From: Prochlorococcus sp. AG-409-P19
Lineage (GTDB): Bacteria > Cyanobacteriota > Cyanobacteriia > PCC-6307 > Cyanobiaceae
DNA: 64,000 bases
Reading direction: 5' to 3'
Assembly (NCBI GenBank): GCA_003215315.1
Contig: QCKO01000003.1
Span: forward strand, 1-64,000
Within the stretch, counting starts at the first letter, position 1. Each line of letters opens with the position of its first letter. Below are positions 1 through 9,274 of the stretch, piece after piece. A model generated the notes under the pieces. It saw nothing but the letters and a program-made list of their open reading frames with translations, ran no database searches and was not told the DNA's origin. Made by a program: the position numbers and the translations under genes.

Positions 1-37
1 CAAGTAACCCTAGTTGCAGAACACTAGCTCTTGTCAA
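1..37 (-). CDS. Truncated 5' end of a DUF3007-like small protein
   Basis: The left edge holds an open frame read leftward from a TTG at 35-37, giving MTRASVLQLGLL before the window ends. A strong Shine-Dalgarno (GGGGAGGAAT) lies just upstream, overlapping the last codons of ndhL. The N-terminus resembles cyanobacterial DUF3007 proteins, which I recall beginning MTRGQ/MTKGQ before a hydrophobic run and often lying next to ndhL. Only 12 codons are visible, so the family is an inference from context and start pattern. The rest of the gene is outside the window. Confidence 0.45.
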   Translation of the reverse strand, partial: MTRASVLQLGLL

Positions 38-39
38 TG

Positions 40-291
40 TTATTCCTCCCCTTGACCACTCATTCTGAGGTTTAAGAACGGAGCAAATATAATCAAACCA
101 GGGAAAAATAGGAAAACCAAACCATAAACGAATAATCGCTCATACTTTCCCATATTGTTCCATCTACTATTCATCCAATAAAAGATTAGGATCGGGATCA
201 AAATCAAATAGACAAAACCAATTAGGACATATGCCGCAACAACAAACACTGGGCTATAGGTTATGAGGTTTCCCAATAACAAGAAAAGCAC
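40..291 (-). CDS. ndhL: NAD(P)H-quinone oxidoreductase subunit L
   Basis: This 83-residue protein is a small integral-membrane subunit of the cyanobacterial NDH-1 complex. NDH-1 moves electrons from reduced ferredoxin to plastoquinone in thylakoids and serves cyclic electron flow and respiration. The sequence shows two strongly hydrophobic segments (about residues 14-38 and 52-70) separated by a short polar loop, with the conserved WMNSRWN element between them and a short charged tail. Length and topology match NdhL (about 70-85 residues). It is followed within 3 bp by the start of a DUF3007-like gene, so the two probably share a transcript. Identification rests on the sequence pattern and is fairly secure. 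Confidence 0.85.
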   Translation of the reverse strand: MLFLLLGNLITYSPVFVVAAYVLIGFVYLILIPILIFYWMNSRWNNMGKYERLFVYGLVFLFFPGLIIFAPFLNLRMSGQGEE

Positions 292-419
292 TATAAGCTA
301 AATTCATAATAAACAAATCCTTGAAAGAAACAATGTAAGTTCTCTAGGCCGTTAAAGAAATCATCGACTATTAGCCTAGTAATACAGAATATCAACCTTA
401 AAAATTGCAAATAAATTTA

Positions 420-506
420 TGGGAGTGGGGGGACTTGAACCCCCACGGCCAAAAAGCGGCCAACAGATTTTAAGTCTGGTGCGTCTACCAATTCCGCCAC
501 ACTCCC
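420..506 (-). tRNA. trnL-UAA: tRNA-Leu (UAA), intronless
   Basis: The reverse strand folds as an 87-nt type II tRNA. The acceptor stem pairs GGGAGTG (500-506) with CACTCCC (421-427), with discriminator A at 420. The anticodon loop is CTTAAAA with anticodon TAA (complement of 470-472). The long variable arm (GGCCG...GGCC) is typical of tRNA-Leu, and the T arm carries GGTTCAAGTCC. CCA is not encoded. Many cyanobacteria carry a group I intron in this anticodon loop. Here the loop is uninterrupted. Confidence 0.97.
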
Positions 507-668
507 TTATTTTGATCTTATACCTAGGTGCCTATTTGTCAGATTCATTTCCACATCAAGTCCCAAAACCTGGACATTTCTTATCAAACAAAAGAAGCAG
601 TGTTTTTTACTGAATTTCAAGTAAATAGATCAAACAACCTTCAAACGTATGCTATTGATCTAACAATA

Positions 669-1736
669 TCAATCCAAAACTGACCATCTCAAGGTTTCTC
701 CAGCATGAAAAGGCACTAAAGGTTTTTCGTTATTTCCTAGATCTGAACAAATATCTATACTGTAAGGAACAACAACGTTCTTACGAATCAAAGTAATCTT
801 TTCATTATTCAAAGGTAATCCATAAAAAAGAGCACCATTTTCACTAGCAAAAGCTTCTAATTTATCAAGTGCATTTTCTTCATAAAAGACTTCTGCGTAA
901 CTCTCCAAAGCAAAGGGTGCATTAAAAATCCCTGCACATGCGCAAGAAGCTTCCTTGGAATCTCTAGGATGAGGGGCTGAATCAGTACCTAAGAAAAAAC
1001 ATTTTTTGCCACTAGTTGCAGCTTTTCGTAAGGCAATCCTGTGCTTTTCTCTTTTTGCAACTGGTAAACAGTAAAAATCACTCCGCAAGCCACCTAAAAA
1101 CATAGCATTTCTATTTATATGTAAATGATGAGGAGTAATAGTAGAGGCCAACTTATATTGTTGACTACTTTCTACAAAAGAAACAGCATAATCAGTCGTT
1201 ATATGTTCTAAAACAATTTTAATCCCAGGAAACCGAGTCAACAAAGGAGAGAGATGTCGATCAATAAAAACAGCCTCTCTATCATAGATATCTACCGATG
1301 GATCATTAACCTCTCCATGAATCAATAGAGGCATTCCGACACGCTCCATCATCTCTAGAACGGAGTCAATGTTTTTCAAATCACTAACTCCATAAGACGA
1401 ATTTGTCGTAACATTAACTGGGTAAAGCTTGACAGCATGGAAAATTCCTCGATCAAACCCTTGCTCCAAAACCTCTACAGATGCATCATCCGTCAAATAT
1501 GCAGTCATCAGTGGAGTAAAGCTTATCCCCTGAGGAATTAACTGCATTATTCTTTTCCTATATTCAATAGCCTGCTCTAAAGTAGTTATGGGTGGATTTA
1601 AGTTTGGCATAACAATGGCGCGGCTAAATATCCTGGTTGTATGAGCTATTACATTCGCCAACATGTCTCCATCTCTCAAATGCAAATGCAAATCATCTGG
1701 CTTCCGTATAGTTATTTGATTAGCAGAGAAATTCAA
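669..1736 (-). CDS. pyrC: Dihydroorotase (class II, E. coli type)
   Basis: Catalyses the cyclisation of carbamoyl-aspartate to dihydroorotate in pyrimidine synthesis. Visible active-site elements are DLHLHLRDGD with metal ligands H17 and H19, the carboxylated-lysine region AVKLYP, LIHGEV, LEHITT and GTDSAPH. All match the E. coli-type enzyme. The frame is open back to a TTG at 1784 and contains no ATG near the N-terminus. I place the start at the TTG at 1736 because that gives MNFSANQITIRKPDD, which aligns in length with family members (355 residues). The gene is divergent from the antiporter at 1884. A second dihydroorotase homologue at 54059 lacks these residues, so this is probably the working enzyme. 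Confidence 0.93.
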   Translation of the reverse strand: MNFSANQITIRKPDDLHLHLRDGDMLANVIAHTTRIFSRAIVMPNLNPPITTLEQAIEYRKRIMQLIPQGISFTPLMTAYLTDDASVEVLEQGFDRGIFHAVKLYPVNVTTNSSYGVSDLKNIDSVLEMMERVGMPLLIHGEVNDPSVDIYDREAVFIDRHLSPLLTRFPGIKIVLEHITTDYAVSFVESSQQYKLASTITPHHLHINRNAMFLGGLRSDFYCLPVAKREKHRIALRKAATSGKKCFFLGTDSAPHPRDSKEASCACAGIFNAPFALESYAEVFYEENALDKLEAFASENGALFYGLPLNNEKITLIRKNVVVPYSIDICSDLGNNEKPLVPFHAGETLRWSVLD

Positions 1737-1883
1737 AGCAAAAACTATTTTAGTCCTATAGATTAAATAGCATTTATTCAGCAATCTTCAAGTATCAATA
1801 TAAGAACTAAATTACTAACTATATACCTCTGACAAATATTATTTAAAAAACCTTTAAAAACTATTGATCAAAGTCTCTCGCTA

Positions 1884-2975
1884 ATGCCCTCATTTCTAAT
1901 CCCGACAATAGAGCTTCTTACTGGAATCTTTCTGCTTTTTGGAGGCGGTGAATGTTTTGTTCAAGGGTCAGTTGCATTAGCTTTAATTCTTGGGATACCA
2001 CAATTAGTGATTGGTCTAACGGTGGTTGCTCTTGGGACTAGTGCTCCTGAACTTTTTGTCAGCGCCAACTCTCTTTTCCAAGGTTCTGATGCTCTAGCCG
2101 TAAGCAATGTTGTAGGGAGTAATATCTTTAACGTAATGGTTGTCCTTGGGAGTAGTGCACTTATAAGGCCCCTAAAGGTAGATAGTCGTCTAGTACGTAG
2201 AGATGTTCCTCTCCTCTTAGGTGTATCAGCCGCTGTATGGGGAATGACATCTACAGGGACACTCACATGGCAATCAGGCGCTTCACTATTACTGGCTCTG
2301 ATTCTAAATACTATATGGGAAATTAAAACAGCTAGAGAAGATCCTCAGAAAATACAAGAAGCTGAGCCTGAAATAAAACCAGGCAAAGACTCTACAAGCT
2401 TAACTAATGCCTGCGCAAAGATACTAGGAGGTATTTTATTACTTACTCTTGGATCAAAGGTGTTAATCAATGGAGCCAGTGAAATAGCAGGCCTACTAGG
2501 TGTTAGTGAAGCTGTAATTGGCTTGACTATCGTTTCATTTGGCACTTCAATGCCAGAGCTAATCACCTCATTAGTGGCAGCCATACGAGGTAGAACAGAC
2601 TTGGCTATAGGTAATGTCGTTGGCAGCTGCTTATTAAATCAATTACTAGTTTTAGGAGGTTGCTCTCTATTATCAGGACAAACCGGGCTGATGGTAGAAA
2701 ATTCTCTCATTCAAAAAGATCTACCAATAATGGTAATCACTACAATTGCATGCATGCCTATTTTTTGGACAAAAGGGAAAATAACCCGTGGCGAGGGCGG
2801 TACATTAGTGAGCCTTTATTTAATATATTTAACAGACAAAGTAATACCTCTTATATTTCCAAGTATATATTCAACATTTCATATTTTTGTAACCATAATA
2901 ATAATTACCACTCTTACTTTATTAATAATAAAATCAGCAAAGTATTGGTTAAGATTAAGAAAAGGAAGCTTATAA
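1884..2975 (+). CDS. CaCA-family calcium/cation antiporter
   Basis: A 363-residue membrane protein of the Ca2+:cation antiporter superfamily (YrbG-like). Two homologous halves each carry the diagnostic alpha-repeat: GTSAPELFVS in the first half (about residue 51) and GTSMPELITS in the second (about residue 219). The Glu in each is the expected ion ligand. GNVVGSNIFN and GNVVGSCLLN follow the two repeats. Around ten hydrophobic segments flank a cytoplasmic loop rich in charged residues (about 148-170). It probably exports Ca2+ in exchange for Na+ or H+ at the inner membrane. It converges with gor, 21 bp away. Ion specificity cannot be read from sequence. Confidence 0.9.
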   Translation: MPSFLIPTIELLTGIFLLFGGGECFVQGSVALALILGIPQLVIGLTVVALGTSAPELFVSANSLFQGSDALAVSNVVGSNIFNVMVVLGSSALIRPLKVDSRLVRRDVPLLLGVSAAVWGMTSTGTLTWQSGASLLLALILNTIWEIKTAREDPQKIQEAEPEIKPGKDSTSLTNACAKILGGILLLTLGSKVLINGASEIAGLLGVSEAVIGLTIVSFGTSMPELITSLVAAIRGRTDLAIGNVVGSCLLNQLLVLGGCSLLSGQTGLMVENSLIQKDLPIMVITTIACMPIFWTKGKITRGEGGTLVSLYLIYLTDKVIPLIFPSIYSTFHIFVTIIIITTLTLLIIKSAKYWLRLRKGSL

Positions 2976-2996
2976 AAAGCAACAAGAATTAGAAGA

Positions 2997-4373
2997 TTAA
3001 ATCATAGTCACAAATTCTTCAGCCACAGTAGGGTGCAATGCCATTGTCAAATCAAAATCAGATTTCTTAGCTCCCATCATGAGAGAAATTGATGCCATCT
3101 GAATAATTTCAGATGCATCATCACCAATCATATGGCAGCCTAAAATTTTGTCATTGCTAGTATCAACAATTAATTTTAGGATACATTTATTTTCGGCTTT
3201 AGGTAAACTATACGCTAAGGATCTAAATTCAGATCTAAAGATCTTTACATTATCCTTACCTAATAATTTAACTGATTGTTCTTCACTTAGGCCAACTGAA
3301 GCAATCTCAGGCTTACTGAAAACCGCAACTGGAACCTGATTATAATTCACTATACGTTTAATATTGCCAAAAACTCTATCAGAAAATACCCTACCTTCTT
3401 CTATTGCAACAGGTGTCAAATTGAATCTATTAGTGACATCACCTATCGCATAAATATTTGGAATATTAGTTCGATTCTCCTTATCCACTTTAATCCTATT
3501 CTCATCAATAACTATTCCTGCCTTATCTACTTTTAGTCCTTCAAGGAAAGGCTCTCTACCCGTTGCAAAAAGCACTCCATTAGTATCAATACTTTTATCT
3601 GCACTTGTCTCAACATGCAAACAACCAGGCTCACCTTTTATGGAAACAGGGTATTCATTAAATCTCAAATTAATATTTTTAGACGTCATTGATGCACCAA
3701 GAAAAGATGTCAACTCTCTATCAAAACCTTTCAATAAATGATCCCCTCTCACTAATTGCGTGACCTCAACACCATATCCATTTAAAATACAAGCAAATTC
3801 ACATGCAATAAATCCAGCTCCTACAATAACAATTTTATTCGGGAACCTTTTTAACAAAAACATATCATTACTCATCCAAGCCAAGGAAGATCCTTGAATA
3901 TTCGGACGCACAGGACGTCCTCCCACCGAGATCAAGATCAGCTCACTATTAACGATTTGTGTAAAGTGATCATTTTCTCTACTTCTTACTTGAATAGTAT
4001 TTCGATCAATAAATTCACCCCATCCTTGAATAATCTCAACTCCAGACTTCTCTAAAAAATTCCTATGCATATCACTTAAACGCATTACCTCCTTTTGGAT
4101 ATTCCTTAATAAGACCTCAGAATTAATTTTTACACTTCCGATATTAAATCCATAAGAACCAGTATGCTTGAGTGCATCTCCATACTTAGCACCATAAGCC
4201 ATCAATTTCTTTGGCACGCAACCCCGAACGACACAAGTGCCTCCTATTTGATCGCCTTCAATGATTGCAACTGAAGCCCCATAGCTCGCAGCCCTTTTAG
4301 CAGCAGCCAATCCACCAGAGCCAGCGCCTAAAACAATCAAATCGTAATTTTTCAATTTAAAATTAGTACTCAT
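2997..4373 (-). CDS. gor: Glutathione reductase
   Basis: An NADPH-dependent flavoenzyme that reduces glutathione disulfide. The N-terminal FAD fold has GAGSGGLAAA, followed by the redox-active pair C47/C52 in GGTCVVRGCVPKK. A second dinucleotide motif, VGAGFIACEFA, binds NADPH. The FAD contact TNIPNIYAIGDV and the C-terminal HPTVAEEFVT with the catalytic His are also present. The 458-residue length is normal. Its start is only about 20 bp from the divergent GST-like gene, which fits a shared redox role, although that gene's promoter would then have to lie within or beside the gor start. Confidence 0.93.
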   Translation of the reverse strand: MSTNFKLKNYDLIVLGAGSGGLAAAKRAASYGASVAIIEGDQIGGTCVVRGCVPKKLMAYGAKYGDALKHTGSYGFNIGSVKINSEVLLRNIQKEVMRLSDMHRNFLEKSGVEIIQGWGEFIDRNTIQVRSRENDHFTQIVNSELILISVGGRPVRPNIQGSSLAWMSNDMFLLKRFPNKIVIVGAGFIACEFACILNGYGVEVTQLVRGDHLLKGFDRELTSFLGASMTSKNINLRFNEYPVSIKGEPGCLHVETSADKSIDTNGVLFATGREPFLEGLKVDKAGIVIDENRIKVDKENRTNIPNIYAIGDVTNRFNLTPVAIEEGRVFSDRVFGNIKRIVNYNQVPVAVFSKPEIASVGLSEEQSVKLLGKDNVKIFRSEFRSLAYSLPKAENKCILKLIVDTSNDKILGCHMIGDDASEIIQMASISLMMGAKKSDFDLTMALHPTVAEEFVTMI

Positions 4374-4395
4374 TCTTTAATTGTCGTTTAATTCA

Positions 4396-5655
4396 ATGAT
4401 TTCAGTCAAAAATCCAATGAGTTGGGAAGAATTAGCAACATATACAGATGCAGAAGTTGATCGAATCAATGGACCTACAAACGCCTATTCAACGCTTCGT
4501 TTATTTAATAAGCACAAGTCAGAACTCCAAGTAACTCTTTACAGAGATCATCATGCTTGGTGTCCTTATTGCCAAAAAATTTGGCTATGGCTGGAATTCA
4601 AGAAAATTCCTTATCGTATTAAAAAAGTCACAATGCGATGCTATGGAGACAAAGAAAGCTGGTATTTAAGTAAAGTTCCTTCAGGGCTCCTGCCTGCACT
4701 AGAAGTGAACGATAAAGTTATAACAGAAAGTGATCAAATCCTTTTTGTCCTGGAGAAACTTTATGGTCCCCTTGGTCGATCTCTCGAACACCCCCAGATA
4801 ACTAAGCTTAGAAAATTAGAAAGAGAATTATTTAGAGCTTGGTGTGAATGGCTATGTTATAGATCAGTTTCAGAGACCCAAGAACAACGCAAAAAAGAAA
4901 GGTTTCAAAACATTGCAAAGAATTTTGAGAATCAAATAGAGGAAAGTAAGAGTTCTTGGATTGATGCTTCTAAATCTCGTTTTAGTTCAATACCAGGAGT
5001 AGGCGATATAATTTTCATTCCCTACATAGAGAGGATGAATGCATCTCTTGCATACTACAAAGGTTTTTCTCTGCGAGAAGAGCATCCTATGATAAATAAA
5101 TGGTTGAAAAATCTAGAAGAGCTAGACGAATATCGTGGAACCCAAGGAGACTTTCATACACATGCTCACGATTTACCTCCTCAAATGGGGAATTGCTTCT
5201 TAAATCCGAACATCAAACAGAAAGAGTTGGCAAGAAAAATCGACGAAGGTTACGGTCTAGGATCTTTAGAACTATACCTACCTCAATCAACTGAACTTTT
5301 TCAAAGAAAGATGAAAACCATTGCTCTTACTAGAGTAGTCAAACACAGAGAAAATATTATAGCGACAAATATTATGGGAGACAAGCATTTTGACCAACCA
5401 CTCAGAGCAGCGCTAACAAACATGGTTGCCAACTACAGATGCCATCCTGAAAAAGGAAGCGCTTATGGGTTACGTTATTTGAGAGATAGGATCTCTGTAC
5501 CTAGAGACATGCCTCTAATACCCGCCCGGCATTTAAGACAAACAATTGAATTAACTGCACAACTAGATGGAGAAACCCAAGGTCCTAAAATTCCTATTAG
5601 GAATAGATTTGACCAAAATCCAATTCCTTTCATCTATTCAAAAACTTTGAGCTGA
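4396..5655 (+). CDS. Glutathione S-transferase-family protein
   Basis: The N-terminal thioredoxin-like fold carries a CPYC motif (from 4561), as in glutaredoxins and omega/Xi-like GSTs. It is followed by KVPSGLLPALEV with the cis-Pro used to bind glutathione and then ESDQILFVLEK. A helical C-terminal domain follows, and the last roughly 150 residues form an extra region I do not recognise. At about 419 residues it is much longer than ordinary GSTs (about 200-230). I chose the ATG at 4396; an in-frame TTG at 4381 is possible. Divergent with gor, so a glutathione-dependent redox or detoxification role is likely, but the substrate is unknown. Confidence 0.8.
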   Translation: MISVKNPMSWEELATYTDAEVDRINGPTNAYSTLRLFNKHKSELQVTLYRDHHAWCPYCQKIWLWLEFKKIPYRIKKVTMRCYGDKESWYLSKVPSGLLPALEVNDKVITESDQILFVLEKLYGPLGRSLEHPQITKLRKLERELFRAWCEWLCYRSVSETQEQRKKERFQNIAKNFENQIEESKSSWIDASKSRFSSIPGVGDIIFIPYIERMNASLAYYKGFSLREEHPMINKWLKNLEELDEYRGTQGDFHTHAHDLPPQMGNCFLNPNIKQKELARKIDEGYGLGSLELYLPQSTELFQRKMKTIALTRVVKHRENIIATNIMGDKHFDQPLRAALTNMVANYRCHPEKGSAYGLRYLRDRISVPRDMPLIPARHLRQTIELTAQLDGETQGPKIPIRNRFDQNPIPFIYSKTLS

Positions 5656-5690
5656 TGTAATTAGATTTAACACATTATTTTTAAAGTAAG

Positions 5691-7091
5691 TTATTTTCTT
5701 TTCCTCGAATCTATTTGCAGTAAATCCTTGATTTTCTGCACCTGACTTGCCATTTGAGGATCTGTAGAAAGCTTCTTTTCAATCTGCTCGATTGCATACA
5801 TAACAGTTGTATGGTCCTTGCCACCAAAAGTTTCACCAATTCGTGGCAAACTTAAGTCAGTACCATGCCTCATTAAGTACATCCCTACTTGCCGTGCTTG
5901 ACTAACTGGCCGACGTCTACTTGAACTGCGCATTTCATCGGCCGTTACAGAAAAAACCTCAGAAACTTTTTCAATCACCTGCTGAGGAGTAACTTCCACT
6001 CCTTGACCATTAGGATCAAGCATTGGAGCTACAGACTCAACAGTCATAGGTAATCCTGTAATAGAAGAGAAAGCAACAGCCCTAGTAAAAGCACCTTCTA
6101 GTTCTCTAATATTTGAAGTGAAACGACCTGCGATGAATTGAATTAATTCTCTTGGTAATCGCATACGCTCTTGCTCTGCCTTCTTTTGAAGTATCGCCAT
6201 TCTAGTTTCAAGATCTGGAACCTGAATATCTGCTATCAATCCCATTGAGAACCTGGAAATCAATCTCTCCTGAAGACGTGGTATCTGACTTGGCGGTCTA
6301 TCACTAGCTATCACTATTTGACGTCCCGCCTCATGTAAAGCATTAAAAGTATGGAAAAATTCCTCTTGAGTGTATTCTTTGCCTTCAATAAATTGAATAT
6401 CGTCTACAAGTATTAGGTCTGCAGCTCTATATCGATTTCTAAACGCCTGCATACCATCTTTTCGTATTGCAACAATCAAATCATTAGTAAAAGTCTCGGT
6501 CGAAACATATGCGACCTTTGCCCCAGGATCAATTTCTAAACGATAATGACCAATTGCTTGCATCAAATGAGTTTTACCTAGGCCAACTCCACCACAAATA
6601 AATAAAGGATTAAACTCACGTCCAGGTGCTTCAGCTACAGCCATGGCCGCAGCATGCGCCATGCGACTATTTGGGCCAACAACAAATCGGTTAAAAACAT
6701 ACCTAAGGTTTAAAGCAGGCAAACGTTTTTTAACAGGATTCTTCAGAGTGGTTTCATTTCGTTCTTCTAAACCCGCAGCCTTCTGAGAATCCTGGATTGA
6801 ACGATCAGAAGAATTCACTTCACGAGTAATGACAGTCTCTGTACTTGCCTTAACATGCACTTTCACAGATTGTCCATAAATCTTTCCAGCGACTTCCTCA
6901 ATTGTGCGTAAATAATTTTTTCTCAACCAATCACTGGAAAAACTATTGGGAGCTATCAAAGTCAATTGACCATCTTTGAAATCGCTGAATTTCGCAGGGC
7001 GAATCCATGTTTCATAAGAAGGCTTGCTTAAATTTTTCTGAAGAAACTCCTGAACCTTGGTCCAAAGCTCACCTCGCGTTGGCACCGGCAT
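5691..7091 (-). CDS. dnaA: Chromosomal replication initiator DnaA
   Basis: An AAA+ ATPase that binds DnaA boxes and opens the replication origin. Domain I (residues 1-85) is followed by a variable linker (about 86-125). The AAA+ domain has Walker A GGVGLGKT (167-174), Walker [10 protein letters not shown] and sensor residues. The C-terminal DNA-binding domain IV has the signature region [13 protein letters not shown]. Length (466) is normal for cyanobacteria. dnaN and an obvious DnaA-box cluster are not in the window, so this is not clearly the origin. A single near-consensus DnaA box lies about 130 bp upstream (7219-7227). Confidence 0.97.
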   Translation of the reverse strand: MPVPTRGELWTKVQEFLQKNLSKPSYETWIRPAKFSDFKDGQLTLIAPNSFSSDWLRKNYLRTIEEVAGKIYGQSVKVHVKASTETVITREVNSSDRSIQDSQKAAGLEERNETTLKNPVKKRLPALNLRYVFNRFVVGPNSRMAHAAAMAVAEAPGREFNPLFICGGVGLGKTHLMQAIGHYRLEIDPGAKVAYVSTETFTNDLIVAIRKDGMQAFRNRYRAADLILVDDIQFIEGKEYTQEEFFHTFNALHEAGRQIVIASDRPPSQIPRLQERLISRFSMGLIADIQVPDLETRMAILQKKAEQERMRLPRELIQFIAGRFTSNIRELEGAFTRAVAFSSITGLPMTVESVAPMLDPNGQGVEVTPQQVIEKVSEVFSVTADEMRSSSRRRPVSQARQVGMYLMRHGTDLSLPRIGETFGGKDHTTVMYAIEQIEKKLSTDPQMASQVQKIKDLLQIDSRKRK

Positions 7092-7356
7092 TACCTAATG
7101 GAAGCTGAATCTAGACACTAATCTGAAATAGGTCATTGTTTAATGAGCAGATTAGATTCTGTCTCCTCAAAGCGCTTCTTCAACAAACCCATTGATGTGA
7201 CAGGAAATTATAATAATTTTATCCAAATACAAAGTAAAATTTTAATCTACAAAATTTAATTAGATGCAATGAAGAGTAACGTAAAGATCAAAAGAACATT
7301 TTAAAAACTCATACGTATCAAATTTCATTATCAATCCATCAAGAAAAAAACTATCT
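7092..7356. promoter_or_regulatory. dnaA / glycosyltransferase divergent intergenic region with one DnaA-box-like site
   Basis: A 265-bp AT-rich region between the divergent dnaA and the gene at 7357. It presumably holds both promoters. I see one DnaA-box-like 9-mer, TTATCCAAA at 7219-7227, which differs from TTATCCACA at one base. That would be compatible with dnaA autoregulation, but one such site can occur by chance. No RNA gene or convincing small ORF was seen. Confidence 0.35.
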
Positions 7357-8046
7357 ATGGAATCAAAAAACATTTCAATTATTATTTTAATGGCTCGCTG
7401 GCACGCATTTCGTCGCTGTAAAAAAAGACTCTCTAGGGTTGTTGGATCATTACAAGCAGCAAAAATACAAAAACAACTAACGGTTCATACAACATCAGTT
7501 GCTTCTGAACTAGCAAAACATGAAGATGTCGAAATTCATATTGCCATCTCGGGGATTGGAAGTAATGCAGGCAAACGATGGGCACGCTCACAAGGAATTC
7601 AAAATGTCACCATTCAAAGCTCGGGAAATCTTGGTTGCAGAATGAAAAAAGAAATAATAAAAGCTCATTCAAATAGAAGAGGCCCTCTAAAAGTTGGAGC
7701 AACAATTCTCATTGGGACAGATTTACCTACTTTATCCAAAATTGATCTCCTTGAAGCAATCAACGTTCTAAAAAAGAAAGATATGGTCATAGGTCCATCA
7801 GAAGATGGTGGCTACTGGTTAATTGGGTTTTCAAAAAAACTAATAAATCCTTTATTTAGCTGGCCTTTTAACGGAATAAATTGGGGGAGCAATCAAGTTC
7901 TAAATGAAACAATACATATCGCGACAACAAAAGAAGTGGATTACCAATTACTTAGATCTCAAAATGATATCGACACAATAGAAGATTTAGAGCCATGGCA
8001 AAATCTCAAGAAAATCAAACCATATCAATTGTTATACCAACAATAA
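7357..8046 (+). CDS. TIGR04282-like glycosyltransferase family protein (DUF2064)
   Basis: A 229-residue protein with the layout of the DUF2064/TIGR04282 family of nucleotide-diphospho-sugar-transferase-fold proteins: an N-terminal strand with KKRLSRVVG (nucleotide binding), ILIGTDLPTL (metal-binding Asp region) and IGPSEDGGYWLIGF. The overall fold resembles CofC/MobA-like nucleotidyltransferases. It overlaps the next gene, a TIGR04283-like glycosyltransferase, by 52 bp. The two families commonly travel together. The substrate is not evident. Confidence 0.8.
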   Translation: MESKNISIIILMARWHAFRRCKKRLSRVVGSLQAAKIQKQLTVHTTSVASELAKHEDVEIHIAISGIGSNAGKRWARSQGIQNVTIQSSGNLGCRMKKEIIKAHSNRRGPLKVGATILIGTDLPTLSKIDLLEAINVLKKKDMVIGPSEDGGYWLIGFSKKLINPLFSWPFNGINWGSNQVLNETIHIATTKEVDYQLLRSQNDIDTIEDLEPWQNLKKIKPYQLLYQQ

Positions 8047-8699
8047 ATGAAGCTAAAAAGCTGCCTCTTTTGCTTGCTGATATAAAAAAATGGGCTCATA
8101 GCCATGACATAATTGTTATAGATGGAGGAAGTAAAGATCTAACTTTACTAACAACAGACCTGGCCGGAGTTGATTCAATTAGAACAAAGGAAGCTAATCG
8201 AGGTAATCAATTAAAAATCGGGGCTTCGAAAGCTATGCGGCAATGGTTACTATTCCTACATGCAGACTGCAGACTTAATAGAGAGTGTGTTGAAAAAGTG
8301 GAAGCGATAATACATAATTCTAAATCTAAGAACTATGCTTGGTATTTTGATTTTAAGATTAACAGTAATTCTTTATCATTAAAAATTCTTGAAAAAGCAG
8401 TTGCTTTAAGGAATTTAATATTCAAGACTCCTTACGGAGACCAAGGATTGTTAATACATAAAGATCTATATATTCAGTCTGGAGGGTACAAATCTCTTAA
8501 AATAATGGAGGATTTAGACTTAATCCTAAGATTACATAAATTAAGCGCACCAAAAAGGATAGGGACAGCTCTAACAACAGATAGCAGAAAATGGAAACAT
8601 GAAAACATAATAAAACGTGCATTCAAGAACGCAAGGCTAAGAAGATTATGGAAACTAGGCGTTAATGATAATGAACTTTTCAAACATTATTACTCTTGA
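7995..8699 (+). CDS. TIGR04283-like family 2 glycosyltransferase
   Basis: A GT-A-fold glycosyltransferase of 234 residues. SIVIPTINEAKKLP at the N-terminus is the classical family 2 opening. IIVIDGGSKD and FLHADCRL supply the nucleotide-sugar and DxD-like metal sites. YGDQGLLIHK and MEDLDLILRL contain the later acceptor and catalytic acidic residues. The start ATG lies inside the upstream gene in another frame (52-bp overlap), which makes translational coupling likely. Some members of this family are named for arsenosugar synthesis, but nothing here proves that role. Confidence 0.82.
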   Translation: MAKSQENQTISIVIPTINEAKKLPLLLADIKKWAHSHDIIVIDGGSKDLTLLTTDLAGVDSIRTKEANRGNQLKIGASKAMRQWLLFLHADCRLNRECVEKVEAIIHNSKSKNYAWYFDFKINSNSLSLKILEKAVALRNLIFKTPYGDQGLLIHKDLYIQSGGYKSLKIMEDLDLILRLHKLSAPKRIGTALTTDSRKWKHENIIKRAFKNARLRRLWKLGVNDNELFKHYYS

Positions 8700-8721
8700 A
8701 AGCTATTATTTATTATTGAAT

Positions 8722-9261
8722 TTAATTTGAATACCAAAAAGCACATTTACAACCCTTAGGTTCTAATATCCATCCTTGATTTCTATAAAAAGATATAACA
8801 TTAGCATCCGCAAATAGAGTTACTCTTTTAACTCCAATATTCTTTAATCTTTTTATTAAGTACGTCATTAATCTTCGCCCCAAGCCAGAGCCTTGATAAA
8901 CAGGTTGTATTGCTACATCCCAAACTGTAGCGTCAATAATACCATCTCCAGTACATCTTGCGAAACCTATTAGCCTAGGGAATTTCTGGTCATGCTGCCA
9001 CAAACCAACTTTTAAAATACTATTTTCCAAAGCTCTTTTAACTCTTCTCAATGGTCTCCGGCCCCAACCAACAGATTGAAGAAGTTGTTCTAATTCGATA
9101 AGATCAAAATCTCTATATTGACTTAAAACAAAGGAGTCTTTAAATTCAGGTAAAATAATTTCTGACGCATATTCTCCATAGTTTTCTAATAAAATCTTCT
9201 TGGGGATTAAATGTTTAGAATTATACTCACTAAACTCTTTAGAACCTAAATTAAAAAACAT
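8722..9261 (-). CDS. GNAT-family N-acetyltransferase
   Basis: A 179-residue acetyltransferase-like protein. The acetyl-CoA-binding motif A is visible as VAIQPVYQGSGLGRRLMTYL (Q/RxxGxG/A type), followed by VTLFADANVISFYRNQGW, the usual motif B with the conserved tyrosine. The N-terminal 60 residues are less conserved. It resembles plastid/cyanobacterial GNAT proteins (RimI/AANAT-like). It sits 13 bp downstream of the ABC exporter on the same strand and may share its transcript. The substrate cannot be assigned. Confidence 0.8.
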   Translation of the reverse strand: MFFNLGSKEFSEYNSKHLIPKKILLENYGEYASEIILPEFKDSFVLSQYRDFDLIELEQLLQSVGWGRRPLRRVKRALENSILKVGLWQHDQKFPRLIGFARCTGDGIIDATVWDVAIQPVYQGSGLGRRLMTYLIKRLKNIGVKRVTLFADANVISFYRNQGWILEPKGCKCAFWYSN

Positions 9262-9274
9262 ATTAATATACCAA

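Noticed and set aside
344-379. CTAGGC/GCCTAG inverted repeat as terminator of tRNA-Leu
   Set aside because: The stem is 6 bp with a 24-nt loop and no U-tract in the leftward direction.
419-613. A 64-codon plus-strand reading frame
   Set aside because: It runs antisense through the tRNA-Leu gene and shows no family pattern.
7092-7356. Replication origin next to dnaA
   Set aside because: Only one near-consensus DnaA box is visible, with no cluster and no dnaN. In this group the origin is usually near dnaN.
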